A DNA stretch of 64,000 nt from Anthopleura xanthogrammica (Eukaryota > Cnidaria > Anthozoa > Actiniaria > Actiniidae). Position numbers and translations under genes: made by a program. Positions within the stretch are counted from its first letter, which is position 1, and every line of letters starts with the position of its first letter. The notes under the pieces are model-generated. The model worked only from the letters and a program-made list of their open reading frames with translations, was not told the origin of the DNA and ran no database searches. Shown in pieces: positions 1-12,394 of the stretch. The stretch spans positions 3,691,266 through 3,755,265 of the forward strand of contig OZ025212.1 in assembly GCA_964019055.1 (NCBI GenBank). Reading direction: 5' to 3'.

Positions 1-970
1 GAAGAAAAATAAGTCTCAAAATAATGAGTGATTATTTATAGTTTGTGGACTGGTAAAGAAGCCTAACTAAAAAAAAATCTTAAAAATTTTGTCCAGCTGA
101 ACTCCGCTCAATGCTCTCATAACTATTAAACCAGTTTATTTTCTTTCTAGTTGTGTAATCTTAAAGCGTAAAAACGTAAACTTAGTAAGTCTGGGATGAT
201 TCAAAATATTCATCAGACGTGGACATTTGAGATCCAATGTCACTGGTCTGCGACACCGGGGCAGCAAAAAGAAAAGAAAACTACAAAAAAGTGCTCAAAA
301 AAACAAGCACAGCTACTCACCATTACATAGGGGATCCCTACATAACCTAGCCTCGGACATAGAGTGTGTTATTAAGACGGTGGACAAGAAAAACAGCGCA
401 AAACACGCTAAATTCGATCTTGCCACCATCTTGAATACTGGAGTAATGAAATTCGACGCATGCGTAATTGTATTGTTACGTAGCTGACGTGTCGTTTGGG
501 GAAAACTCGCTAGGGGTGACTGGAGAATGAGAAGCTATAGAAACAGAGACCGTTCTACTGGAATGCAGTGGGTAATACTACTCATTAAAGCGAGGAAATC
601 TGTCCTATTTGAACAGAAATCATCCAGAGTGGCTTTTCGGTGACAAAATAATTATTTCTGATCCAATTTGAATGATATTGAGCGCGTTAAAAATGACCCT
701 TACCCCCTCCCTGAGGGTATATTTTTGAACCAGTTAATTGAGAAATGACGTCATCGTTAATGAGTTCTAATTTCCAATAAAATATCGATTTGATAGGGTT
801 TGATACAACAAGCTAAAGCGAAGACTCATTTCGAGAAATATTAATATTTTTCGTTCCAGTCTGGGTAAAGGCGGTGAAAGGGCGTGGTCAAGAAGTACAT
901 TTTTTTACAGTATAGGACAGAATGAGTGGGAATGGGGAAGAAGAATAGACCTGAACCAGACACGGTCTAA
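1..970. other. No recognisable gene, left edge
   Basis: AT-rich sequence without a convincing exon. A lysine-rich open frame at 227-487 (plus) has no family resemblance, no splice context and no partner exons, so it is not called. The right side runs into the inverted-repeat element that starts near 975. Confidence 0.5.
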
Positions 971-974
971 AAGC

Positions 975-1218
975 CTGGTCATAAAGAAAAGAGGGGGATG
1001 GGCCGGCAAAACTAGTATTAAATTAGCATATTTTTATAATGGCCCATAGTTAAATGCGGTTGAAAAAGTGACGACCCATCCCCAGTTTTGAAGCAAAGCT
1101 GCATAAATGTTAGATGTTCCATTTCATTGATAGCCCACCTCTTTCAAGGAGCTCAAAATTGTGGCCCACCCCCTATTTTTGCCGACCCACCCCCCGTTTA
1201 CTTAATGACCAGTCCCTA
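975..1218. mobile_element. MITE-like element, 'GGCCGGCAAAA' family, copy 1
   Basis: Both ends carry inverted versions of a terminus that reads ctggtcataaag, then a G-rich tract, then ggccggcaaaa. The right end reads ttttgccgaccca...tgaccagtccct. The interior shares phrases such as ttagcatatttttat and gagctcaaaatt with a second copy at 39796-40019. There is no coding capacity, so it is probably a non-autonomous DNA transposon. Confidence 0.7.
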
Positions 1219-1970
1219 AGGACCGACTAACATCGCCCTGTAAAGCTTTCTCTTAGCTTCCTGACGGTGTTGGGGCCAAAATTTCTATGGGATTTTGATT
1301 TCCGAATTTTACTCTATGGGATTCAATTTTTGATAAATGAGCCAGCGCTAAGTAAAATTTTCTGGTAGTTCGATCTCCTGCAGCACAAAGAGTCCGCGCC
1401 ATATTGTTTTAATTTTTTTAATAATTTTTTGTTATATTGGAAATTTTTTAAGATAACAATTACTTTTAGTTTCATATATATATAGGAAAGCGTAACAGTT
1501 GTTTGTAATGTGTACGGACCTTCCCCGTTTTCAGCGAGACTCAAGAATGTAAGTACTACATTACCTGGTTAACATTTCATGCTGCTCACGTTTTTTCTCT
1601 AGTATCTCGAATAATAGTGTACAAAATGGCGCAAATTACAAATGATTTGTCAACCACTCTTATAATGCAGAGCCTCTTCATTCTCTCTGTTGTGCAAGAA
1701 TAAAAAAGCTCTGCTTTTTTTATATCTATATTGCTTAATTAAAATGTTTTGATCAATTCTTAGAGTAACTTCCTCGGCTCTATGTAATTACGATAAAGTT
1801 AAAACATGATTAAGACTAATAAAACGACGGTTTATCGTTGATTGTTTCACAAGCGAATTTTTCTTAAATTTCTATTAGGAATTTATAAACTCTTCTTTTT
1901 ATGTTTCGTTTAAAGCAGACTTTAGTCTCGTTGCATTTGATGGTGTATAAAAGTGTTGCTTAAAAAAATG
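1219..1970. other. Intergenic, AT-rich, nothing recognised
   Basis: Homopolymer-rich AT sequence. No exon with splice sites or family similarity was seen on either strand. Confidence 0.5.
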
Positions 1971-2138
1971 TTATGAGTAAACAGGCAATGGACATGCAAT
2001 AAAATCCTCAGAAAGACCACATGTTGAATCCATAAAAGTTAAGGACTTCTTGGCATCCATGCGTCTCCTAACATCAAAGCTGTTGTGTATGTAATGTTCT
2101 GCTCCTTCCACTAGCTCTCGTGATTTCTTCTCCACTTC
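1971..2138 (-). other. Unexplained 55-codon open frame downstream of AIDA
   Basis: On the minus strand, 55 sense codons followed by TAA read as a mixed-composition, protein-like sequence with charged and hydrophobic residues, including EGAEHYIHNSFDVRRR and SLTFMDSTCGLSEDFIAC. An in-frame TAG lies a few codons upstream, so if coding it would need a splice acceptor near 2139 or be a remnant. It sits just beyond the AIDA stop and could fall in its 3' UTR. I do not recognise the family. Confidence 0.3.
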
Positions 2139-2302
2139 CGTCTACGACTCCACAAAACCGCACCAAAGGATTTCATTTAGAGTCAAGTATTTTATACTTT
2201 TTATATCTTTGAAATAGAGTTCTTTTCCTTCAGTTGCCATTAAGGCCAAGAGCGTCAGCATGGCTGTCGAATGTACAAAACAATTCTCCTGAAATTGTAT
2301 CT

Positions 2303-5300
2303 CTATTCGTCATGAATCGTCAGAGTCAAGTGAAGATATAGAGGTTTCGAAGTTAGGAGATTTAATTTCTTTCGACGAAAGTCTGTTGGTTTTTGATACC
2401 TGGAAAATAATACAAAGAAAGTGGAAGGAAAATGTCGTCAAAAAAGTTCAACTTTTACGAAGTTCCATGGGATTGTGGGATATGTAATAGACGTTACTCG
2501 TCGTGGTGCAATGCAGACCACGTGTGAAAATGGGAAAACATTACGTCTAAGCTAAAAGAAGTCTATTGGTACTTCACCTACGGAGTTACGAAAAGAGGGA
2601 GGGAGGAAGCTAGGAACAGAAAGAGAGGGAGTCAAAACGACCTTAAATTCAAGTTTTTTTGGGGTCGAAGATAGAAACATCCCCCCAATATTTCTTGTAT
2701 TCTGACCGCAGTACGAAGTAATACTTACAGCTCTATACACGCTGGACCATTTCGTATTTCGTCTTGTTCCATAAATGCGAAGCACTTCGTGCTAATAATA
2801 TTTTTCTTGGGTTTATAATGCTTTAGTTCGAAAAATATCGCAGTACCTGTAAATGGATTAGACTTACATTAAAAACTATACTGTTTTGAACTAAAGTCTA
2901 GGCTGTCAAAGGCTGGCCTGAAAAGAGGAAAACTGAAATAGTTGAAGAACTGCCATAATTTTTTTACACTGGGATAAATAATTTTTATGGCGAGAAGAAC
3001 AAATTCATTATAAATACTGGTTTCCAATTTGGCCCACTTTCCTACACACTAGCAGCGCAAGAAGAATCGGCGAAAAAAAAAATACCCAGAACGGATGAAA
3101 ATATTGACAAGTCATTACCTTTTGGAAATCTTTCAATGTGTCTTTGTATTTCTACGTCTATGCCAAAGAGAATGTAGTTCCCATCTTTTCGATTGGAGAC
3201 TGGACTGTCTTGTGATGCCGTTACACTAACAGAGTCTGTATCTGGAAGAATGAAGAAATCTCTACCTTAGTGAGTCCTATATAATTGACCTAATCAGTTA
3301 GGAACTTTAAAGGTAGTACATTTGCACATTTTCCAAAATTCATGGATCCAACTCACGAAATAGCGAACCAATCACTGTTGCAGCAGTTTTCCCAGTGGAA
3401 TTAAAATCTTGTCCCATAAATAACTACACAGTGTCTGTTTTGAAGAGTACTACAAGGATTACAAGACAATTTTATTTTATTTTCACACGTAAACAATTGA
3501 AACAATTTATGATCAATTTTCCGCGATCAGAGTTTTAAATTTCGAGATCTTCTAACTAATTTGTTGAGCATGTTGGACATAGCAACGGTAACCAAGGGGA
3601 ATCTGAACCATTAATTTAGCAGCACGAATCGGTGGCTATAAAATGACACTTTAAAATTCAAACTAAATTGCAGAAATACTTTACCTCTAACGTGGATACT
3701 GAAATAAGTATTGATGTATGATGCTGCATCTTTGAGTCCTATCTTATCTATTCGTATAGAAAGTCTGTGATATCCTGTTTCGTAAGAGATTCTTGGAAGA
3801 AGAGTACCACCTTCACCTTAGAATAACAAAATATATAATTAAGGATGTCATATCAATGACATCTTCGACGCAGACATCCTAGGCAAGGGTGGCTTGGACC
3901 ACTTTATGAAATAGGGTCCCATACCTTCACAGGGATGAGTTAAATATGACCCCACCTGCACATTATTGGTATGTCTGCGTGCCAATAATGTGCAATAAAA
4001 ACAAATATAGGGTTTAACAAACCACATTCTCGTTCCCAGATCCTACTCGTTAGCCAAATCGTACGATCTTTCGTTAGAAAGTTGAGAAGGCTCTGGGTAC
4101 AAGAATGAACAAACCACTGATGATGAGCTAAGTTTGAGAGGTCAAACAGCTAGAATACATACAAGATCTGAAACATCGTATTTACCAGCTAAAACAAATT
4201 CTTCAATATTGAATCTTGATTCGCCATCTGCACTAAAATGCAAACATTAAACAATGAGAAATGGCTTCCTACATGCCCATCATTAGGACCTCAAAAGTCG
4301 GGGTTCGTTTTTCTGCCAATCTCAGTTCAGTTATTGCATTTTTAACAATGGATCCAGCTTTTCTCGCTGAAATTTATGAATAGAAGGGAAAAGGAGGGTA
4401 TGGGGGTCGTTGGAACTGTCAAACCCCCCCCCCCCCCTAGCGACGGGCATGTCCTATATATGTTTTACCACTTGTATTACGGTATATATAACAAAGCCAC
4501 TGCATGACTATCAATTTTGTTAAAATACTTACATTCTTGATGGTACTTCAACTCTAACAGGGAAAGGTTCATTCCATCCTAGCATTAGATTTCTTAGAAC
4601 TGAAAATAAGAAGTAAAAAGATATCTCTTATTAGCATGGTCCTTGATAGCTGTTTTTCATAACATACAAAAAAATCTTAATTTGATGACTGCACCTCACT
4701 AACAATGAGTGATATAGAGGATTTGCACCATCACGTTATGCCAGCCATGACGGGAGGCCCAACAAGTGTCTTTTCCCCCTGAGAAACTGAATTCTTTCTC
4801 ATGTAAATTAGATTAGACCAGATTCAATTGTTCCTGCCTCCTGTCATGACTGCTATTACGTGATGGTGCAAAGCTTCTATGGATGATTCTGACCACTGCT
4901 GCAAGGGAAGTACGTTCCACAAGAACTCAGCTCTTAGAATAACCATTCTTAACTGCTCCCTCCCCATGTAAGTTCGGCAACCCCCATTCCTCAAAGTGAG
5001 TTTTCTTGATCCAGTAAAAATATTTTTTATGTGAAAATGGGAAATTTTTGGGAAAATAAATAAATTTGAACAAATGTACAATTTCTGTATCTTATGTACC
5101 TTCTCCAACTTTCTTGATGTCCTCATAAGAAATATGAACCTCAGCAAATTCCTATAAAAGGAAAATCATCTATCAAATTGGAATTTATCGTGATAGGCTT
5201 TCCTTAAGATTAATTCATTTAACCGCCACCCGGTTGGCTCAGTTGGTTGAGCACCAAACTTTTGTGTGGGAGGTCATGGGTTCAAGCCCTGGCAGCCGGA

Positions 5301-8300
5301 CCAACACTGAGGGTCTTGAAATAACTGAGGAGAAGGTGCTGCCTTAGTAATAACATCTACAAATGGTTAGACCTTCACGTGGCTTGGATGACGACGTAAA
5401 ATGGTTGTCCAGTCTCTCCACACTACCTAACCCTGCATCGGAGGGACGTAAAAGAACCACTGAGGACGTAAAGAAACCCTGGCAGTGACCACCCTCAGTG
5501 TCTGGCCTTTACTAGTGATTTTTTAATGGGTTGATTGTGGGATAGGGATGGTGTTTTCAAGGGGTTGGGAATTGGTGCAATGTACCTCAAAGGGGACCCC
5601 ATGTTCTATTGTACAGCACCAGCCTGCGGGCAAATCTCAAATAACAAAAAAATAACAATGTACAGACCTAATGTAACAAACTATACGAGTTCACATGTGA
5701 TGCCGAGTCTGAGAATCGAACCAGAGACCCCAGGGGTGAGAGGTAAGTGCACTACCACTGAAAATATTAGACCCTCCTCTGCAGACATTAACTTTGCTAT
5801 AAATTAATAACCTTTGGAAATTCCACTTCCTTTCTGTATGTATCAGTGTGAGATATGTTTAATTCACATCCTGTGAGTGTTTGATGGTTTTACCTGTGGA
5901 GTTAAGAGTGTTTTACTTCTCATATCCAGACATATTGCTATCTTCATCATTAGTTTCTAAAAAAAATGTGGATGTCAAGAATCAGGATAATTGAAGAGAT
6001 CAAATTTAATAAAAATGTACACCCATTTTCATAATTTAACAAACTAGACAACTTGCTATAATTCAAGTTTTCTGGGTTTTTAGCTTCTGTCAATCAAATG
6101 TTCAGTGGTTGGTGCTAGTAAATTTCTGGTTGAGAGAAGCCAAAAACCCAGACGTCTTGGGCTGTGTTGCTCACATAATTATGAAAATAGGTGTAATAAT
6201 AATATAATAATTTGATTTTATGTTCCATAAGGAAGAAAACAGAAGCAAGTCGTGACTGAGACTATGAGCCCATATATGTATTGAAAAATATATTATAATA
6301 AGGTGGTCTTCCTTTATGTCTTCAAGTGTGACTCATATAAAGTTTGACGTTTGACATTAGTCTGAGTTTGCTATGGACTCCTTGTATGTGACATCAATCT
6401 ATAACCCAAAATGTTAAACCTCTGGAAACGGATACTCTTTTTTTGACCACCAGATAAGGGTTGGGGGGGGGGGGGAGGGGTGCAATATATTAGGTCTTTT
6501 GAGGAGATAAATTTATGAAAGTAAACGAAAATACATCATTGAAAGAAAGCTGAAACTATATTGAAACTATATCGAATTAAATAAGGAACTTTCAGTGTTT
6601 TTTTTTTAATCCTTTATAAAATGTGTGGGGGGAAAAGGAAAGTCTTGGAATTTTAGATTCTACAATCCTTTAAAAATTAAACAAATTGAATGAAAAGAAA
6701 TACTAAAGCTATATACATATAGGTCTCTTAAGAGATTACCAATTGAATCATTAGATCCAGACGATTCTCAGCAGGCCAAAACCACAGATGATGATTATAA
6801 GTTGCAAATTTGAAAAAACTAGATACAGGAAATAATGATCAAAAAAATATTCATTTAAAATTAAAGGCAAACTTTAAGGATGATTTATCTTAGAATGATA
6901 TTTTTATTTGAGCACTGAAACTTTTTTTGATGCTTTTTTATTATTTTGAAGACAAGTGATTCAAAGGAAATAGATGAATTGAAACAAAAACTATAGGATT
7001 AATCCCTAAATGAAAGTTCTCGCAAGGAAATAAATGAAACAATAGGATCAATGAACTCCCATGAGGAAATACAAAAACAATCTGATCAAGTAGTCTATTC
7101 AAAAATAATTTGTAGACAATGAAAAATTAAGAACGTTCAAAGTTAAAAAATAGGAAGATGAATTTAAATATGATGAAATACGAAAGTAAAATATATGAAT
7201 TCATAAGTATTTGAATTATAAAATAATTCATAATTAAGATTTCTATTTGGGTATCTAATAAATATAGAATCAGTTATAACAAATTATTAGAGATGCAGTT
7301 TAAAATATAATTTAATAAATGGGCAATATTATTGTAGTCTAAAGCTTAATTATTTAGAACTAATCATGTACCTTTTGCTCATGCTGGAACATCTGGTTTT
7401 CTATACTTGTACCCTTGTTGAGCTCTTTGGAAAGTCTGAAATTGAGAAGAATGTAACAGTTGTAGTTAAATTTATTTCAATCTATTTATTGAACAAATTG
7501 GGGATATGTACTTTATGACCATCTGAGATGTACTTTCTTGAATGGTGGTCAAACATATGCCTGCTCAATATCACACAACTGCAGCTAAAAGATTATACTA
7601 ATGGGATATAGCAGTGATATTTTTTCCATGGAGTGGCTCTTCATTCACTGAAATTCCCATAGTCCCTTTCACAGTTCTCTGTGCCATCTTGAAGCGAGAT
7701 AAATGGTGAACTTGCAATGATAGGGACATTTTTTTAACACCTTGGACAATTTATTATTCACATGTCTCTATCATTACAAGCTCTGGCTACCTTTCAAGAT
7801 AGCACAGGGAACTGTGAAAGGGACTAAGGGAATTTAGAAAGTGATTTTTTCTGAATGACAAAAACCAGAGAACCTCGACTGAATGCTTTGTGTTTGATAA
7901 GTGAACCGATGTATGGAAAGTTGTGATTGAGTAAATGTTTTGTGTCACGCAATAAAAAAAATTAAAATAGTGAAAAAAACCCAGAGAGCCTGGAGAAGAA
8001 CCCTCAAAGTACAGGAGAGAACCTCAACAGGCTTGCAACACTACTCACACACATCAACCAAAACAAAAACTAAAAGGCAAAACTAAAAAGAATACATGAA
8101 CAGGACATGATATGCAGTAGTATTATAACAGTTACTGTCACATCATTGCTGACCTAAGAGACAGGGTCTGGGAACCCTATTTATTTATCTATTTAATAAC
8201 TTCCACCTTAAATATACAAGAGTTAAAGAAGGTATAAACTAAAAAGAATAAAAAAATTAAAAAAATTACAGATAATGATAAAAAGAAAAATTTGGTGGGG

Positions 8301-9742
8301 GATCACACAACAGGGCGAGGCTCCAAATTAAGTGCACCCTTATCAAAAAAGAGAATAATAACAATAATAAAATACAGCATCTACAATAATTAAAACATAT
8401 ATCTAATAAATACAATATATTCTATAATATGAAGAACTATTTACATTATTAAGGCCTGGTTATTGTTTAGACGTTGAATCCCATATGCACCGAATCCAAC
8501 GCAAACGAGCAAAACCTATTAATTGTTTTAATTCATTTGCACTAGACTCAGCACTCAAGCCCCTAATATTTCACTTCCATATGCAATCTCAGCTCCCAAT
8601 TAGTTTCAGTATTATATACCCAATTCTAAATACAAGCACCGGTGGGGTAGTGGTGGGAGCGCTTGCCTCTCACATATATAGCAGCATAATTCTTATACAT
8701 GTGAAAGGTATATATTGATTATTTCTTTCTTTTACAACTTTCCAAATCGATATTTCAGAAAGGTAATAATAATGTACAACATTCATTCAGGAACCAAGTC
8801 TAGATCACTAAGCTAATAAATAATTCATTAACTTTCTTTGGGAAAGACTATCCAGTCTGACAGCTGTCACAGGAAACATCTCTTCCTTAACCTTAAATAG
8901 TCCACCATATTTACTTAAAAGGAGCTTGGACTGATATTAGCCCTGGACGAAATTTTAGCAATAAATCACGGGAAACTTCTAGAAGTGTTAAATCAATTAA
9001 AATCTATTACTCGAAGATTTTTTGCTACAGATTTTTATAAGGGAATATCAAGAATTTGTGTAATTGCAAGTTTACAATAATTTTTTGGGGATAATGAGTT
9101 CTTACATAAGAATGAAACATCGAATCTGAATAGAGTAATAGTTGAACTTTGTCTGGATTTCTTAAGATTTTATGAAAACATTAAGCTTATCCTACATTGA
9201 CCTTAATGGATTTGGTGATTATATTGAACTACGATGTACACGTATGTATTACCACAGCTTTATCACACACATTGTCATATTAATTTTTTTTTAGTCGTAT
9301 TCACGGAATGTTAATTGTGAAAGGAAATAAGGTCTATGAGGTCTCCGTTTTAGTCATTATGCTATGCTTCAGATCGCTTCAGATACAAGATCAGAAACGA
9401 AACAGACTTTTGCCATTTTGTTCCTACTCAACAGTTGACATATTTTGATAGTCAATAAATACCGCTTATTTTCAATTACAAATCTCCAGATCAATTGAAG
9501 AACAAGTAGGACAAAAGGAAATAAAAGGATCTTCATTGAAACACTTCAGGTAAATATTCCAAAAATCCTCAGGGCTTTATTGTTTGTTTTGGAGTAAACT
9601 TTTAAATTGTACGCTTATGTTTAGGAGTCTTTTACCTCGAGTATTCTTCGGCAGCTTCGACAAGCTGTCCCCAGGAGTCGAAATCAGTACCCTTAATAAA
9701 CGCTGCATACCATCTGTTAACAGTTCTGGACTTCTCCGTCAT
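2303..9742 (-). CDS. AIDA: Axin interactor, dorsalization-associated protein (AIDA), ten coding exons
   Basis: The exons, in transcript order, are 9742-9636, 7435-7372, 5956-5894, 5151-5100, 4599-4533, 4232-4186, 3816-3685, 3241-3119, 2846-2729 and 2399-2303. All have GT donors and AG acceptors, and phases join to 870 nt (289 codons plus stop; vertebrate AIDA is about 306 aa). The N-terminal helical part contains GTDFDSWGQLVEAAEEY, a hallmark of the family. The C-terminal half is the AIDA-type C2 domain, with GGTLLPRISYETGY, RIDKIGLKDAASY, STKCFAFMEQDEI and KPTDFRRKKLNLL. The start at 9742 was chosen because family similarity begins there; in-frame upstream Met codons add an unrelated tail. 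In vertebrates AIDA binds Axin and antagonises Axin-driven JNK signalling during axis formation, and its C2 domain binds phospholipid. A similar role here is inferred. Several introns carry SINEs and MITEs. Confidence 0.95.
3958..3993. repeat. Short perfect hairpin in an AIDA intron
   Basis: A 12-nt arm, gcacattattgg, is followed by a 12-nt loop and its exact reverse complement, ccaataatgtgc. It lies in the intron between AIDA exons 6 and 7 and is probably a MITE remnant. Confidence 0.55.
5223..5525 (+). repeat. tRNA-derived SINE in an AIDA intron
   Basis: A tRNA-like head carries an A-box-like tggctcagttgg at 5235-5246 and a B-box-like ggttcaagccc at 5279-5289. About 230 nt of unrelated body follow. 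There is no clean tRNA acceptor-stem pairing or 3' tRNA end, so this is a SINE and not a tRNA gene. It lies antisense in the intron between AIDA exons 3 and 4. Confidence 0.7.
5610..5785 (-). repeat. Second tRNA-derived SINE, opposite orientation
   Basis: Read on the minus strand, this shows a tRNA-like head (cagtggtagtgcacttacct, then a B-box-like ggttcgattctc). Its head resembles the SINE family at 44395-44665. It is in the same AIDA intron as the SINE at 5223, facing the other way. Confidence 0.55.
7651..7835. mobile_element. MITE-like element, 'CCTTCACAGTTCCCTG' family, copy 1
   Basis: The termini are inverted repeats: the left end reads agtccctttcacagttctct and the right end agggaactgtgaaagggact. 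The family reappears at 40594-40997 and 53153-53367, with ~90-nt arms ending around a gcaatgataga core. It sits in AIDA intron 1. Confidence 0.75.
7975..8060 (-). repeat. SINE tail fragment
   Basis: The minus-strand sequence resembles the body of the SINE at 44395-44665 (the gagaaccctcaaag tract here against its cttcgagggtttctct tract). Only the tail is recognisable. It lies in AIDA intron 1. Confidence 0.4.
8638..8690 (+). repeat. SINE head fragment
   Basis: The sequence ggtggggtagtggtgggagc followed by gcttgcctctcac resembles the tRNA-like head (A-box region) of the 44.4 kb SINE family. The B-box and body are missing. It lies in AIDA intron 1. Confidence 0.4.
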
Positions 9743-10338
9743 GTGAAGGCAGGAATGGAAAGTTAGATTGCAGGATTCTGGTGGAGGAATAAAACAAGAA
9801 ACAGCTTCACTCTGCCGTGACCCGATCCAAAAGTACTCCTGCAAGGGAATGACCGCTGATTACGATACTGCAGTGCCTTAAATTAATTATATATGCAAAT
9901 ACCGACACTCTGATTGGTTAGCTATAAATAAATTTTAAAAATATATCACAACTGAAATAATAATTTAAAACAGATTTTTGTCATTAACTATTGACAAAGT
10001 TATAAAAAGCAAGGGGAGAAAATTTCTAGAATAACCGAAGGGAGAATGAAGTCTTGGTAACTTATAATTTAATAATTTCTCATTTTAGGGGAAGCGGTAA
10101 GCAAAATTCTGCTACTCGATACGAACTAAATAGTTTTTTTTCGTACTAGGGTTTTTGAGTTTTTGAAGTGAAGCTTTATGACTTCGCCCTGTCTCTACTC
10201 TCTCATAAACGGAAGTAAAAAATATCAGGTTTACTTCCGGTCTATCTCTCCTGTTTCCATGCCAACAGCGAAGCTCAAAAGTCGACTTGCTATTATTTCA
10301 AAGTCAGTCTTGAAATGGCTTGAATCATAAAGAAGAAA
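9743..10338. promoter_or_regulatory. Bidirectional spacer between AIDA and the 231-aa gene
   Basis: Two divergent start codons are 596 nt apart, so the spacer probably holds both promoters. It contains ETS-like cggaagt at 10210-10216 and its inverse acttccgg at 10233-10240, plus the X-box-like site at 10253-10266. No clear TATA box was identified. Confidence 0.5.
10253..10266 (+). promoter_or_regulatory. X-box-like RFX site
   Basis: The sequence gtttccatgccaac matches the RFX X-box pattern (GTTNCC, AT spacer, GGNAAC) with one mismatch in the right half-site. It lies 73 nt upstream of the start codon at 10339. In animals X-boxes close to the start typically mark genes of cilia controlled by RFX factors; function here is inferred. 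Confidence 0.5.
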
Positions 10339-12027
10339 ATGTCTTGCTCTCTTAAAAAAGGACGTTGCCTCAAACAAGGATCTAAGACATCTACAGTCTT
10401 AACCAACCGGTCTAGTTTTATCACGATCGTAACAGACGAGCCGTATAAAACTCGTCGTGCAGGACCACGAACAGAACCCCTTCGCAAAGGCGTGCGACCT
10501 TTGAACAAATCAACTTTATGCCTAGAAATTTCTCCTTTGAAAACATCTTATGAAAGCTGCATGAAGTCGGTAAGCGAATTAATTAATCTCTTGAATTCAT
10601 CTGTTGGGATGTTTAGTTTCACACAAGAATTCTAAGAAGAGAAGTAAACAATATAAGAACATCGCTATGCTACACAAAAGACTTGTTTGACAAACCCTCA
10701 GACTAATAACTTAGTTCAATCTTGATCACGAACAGTAAGCTGACCACTATCGAAATAACTTTGAATTCTTTCAGAACCAAATTTTTCCTTTAGGTAACTT
10801 TGCTTATATCTATATCAGTAGGTCTTTAAGACAAAAGAAGGTTAAGTGAATCAAATCTCTTGTGTTAATGAAGCTTGATCTCTGATAATAAAATAAGCTT
10901 ATTTCGTATTCAAAATTGTGCTCAATATTTCAAAACCTCTGTCACCGTAAAATGCAAATCCACACACATAGAAATTAGCGCTAAATTCTGCATTTCAATC
11001 CTTCTTATTCTTGTATCTGATTGTACGTTTTGATTATTTTGCAGAGCTTTTCTGGAAGTAAAAATTTACAACCCAGCAAAAGGCCTCCAGCATTTCCTTC
11101 TCAGCACACATCACAATTCAATCTTGGAATTACCAGCGACCAGGTGTTAGATACACATGTCAAAAAGACTTATGTTCATCACAACATAGTGCCAGTAAGT
11201 GCATTCAACCAGTTACCCTTCCCACCCCCCCTCCAAAGAGAGCTAGAATAAGTCTCTGCAAGGGTATGTTGGATCTTTATCTCCCTCCCCTCCCCTGAAA
11301 AAAATGGTCATTCATGAGAAAGACTTTATCAAATTTTTTGGAATTTAAATAATAATTATTCTTGTGGAGTGAATCTTCTCAATCTTAATTTGTCTGATTG
11401 GATTTATATAATTTTTCAATTTCAGACAAATCAATTACATGAACACAACCAACGATGGATTAACCAGATGTCCGGTAAAGATATGGTGGAATCGACCAGA
11501 CAAAATCGAAGCTCAGAGGTAAATATTTTAAAGTACACATTAATTTACTGAACAAAGCAAATTTAGCAATTATACTGGTACTTTAATATCTACTATCATG
11601 ATTTATTACTTTTTTTTCATTTCCTTTCATTTCATGTTTGGAATTTCTTGTTGAAATCCATTTTTTCAGATGACTTTTAATACAACATATGCCACAATAC
11701 ATGACAAGCTAGGAATGGAAAGAGGGCCAGGTGCTCAGATGAAAACACCAACGAGGAGAAAATTTGACATTTTAACTGGTATGTTATGGCCTCAATCAAG
11801 AAACATTTTAATACCCCTCCTCTCCCTTCTTTTCCCTTCCCCTACAGCTGTGACCATTTCTAAATTAAAAATTAAAATTAATAACCATATATTTTTGCTT
11901 TTTTAAATTTTTAGGTGAGCCATTACATTCATCACAGCAAGAAGATTTTCACCTTACATCCAGAAATCGCATATTGCATAACATGCGACATGGCAAAGAC
12001 TTCCAAAATTCCTTCGTCTTGGGTTAA
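10339..12027 (+). CDS. Unknown five-exon protein, 231 aa, possibly ciliary
   Basis: The exons are 10339-10569, 11045-11194, 11426-11518, 11670-11778 and 11915-12027. All have GT-AG introns, phases fit, and they join to 232 codons including TAA. The protein is basic and low in obvious domains: an N-terminal Ser/Thr/Arg-rich half and a better-structured C-terminal part with KTPTRRKFDILTGEPLH and SRNRILHNMRHGKDF. There is no signal peptide, membrane segment or coiled coil. I do not recognise the family. Short basic repeat-poor proteins of this kind occur among axonemal microtubule-inner proteins, and the X-box 73 nt upstream is consistent with a ciliary gene, but this is inference only. AATAAA-type signals follow the stop (near 12032 and 12113). 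Confidence 0.8.
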
Positions 12028-12394
12028 AATTTGTTAATAAAAATTTTAAAATTTGTAGATTCTTGAACATTTTTTATAAAGAAGTCATCTTTTTATTATT
12101 ATAATAAATGTGAATAAAAAAAATTTATAATATATTTTGATGTGTTTTATTTTTTAATTTATTAATTTATTTCTATACCTTTATATATTTATTTATTTAT
12201 ATACATTTTTTTGCCTGTAAAGAAAAAAGTATAAAATTATGGTCTTCTTTTTACATATAAAATGTTTTGAAAACTATCTAGTTCTTTGGGGAGAATGTAT
12301 TGCTGGAAAAAAAACTTGTCCCTTCCTTCCCCTCCCCCATGATTAAAAGATCAAATATCCATGGTGCATTGTGGTCATCAATAGGTAAATAAAA
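12028..12394. other. 3' end of the 231-aa gene and AT-rich spacer
   Basis: Contains several aataaa motifs and (ttta)-rich sequence. The start region of the PH-domain gene follows. Nothing else was seen. Confidence 0.5.

Noticed and set aside
227..487. Lysine-rich 86-codon frame
   Set aside because: No family resemblance, no splice partners and no promoter evidence.
5223..5300. tRNA gene (A and B boxes present)
   Set aside because: No proper acceptor stem or 3' end, and a long SINE body follows; the same holds at 44395.
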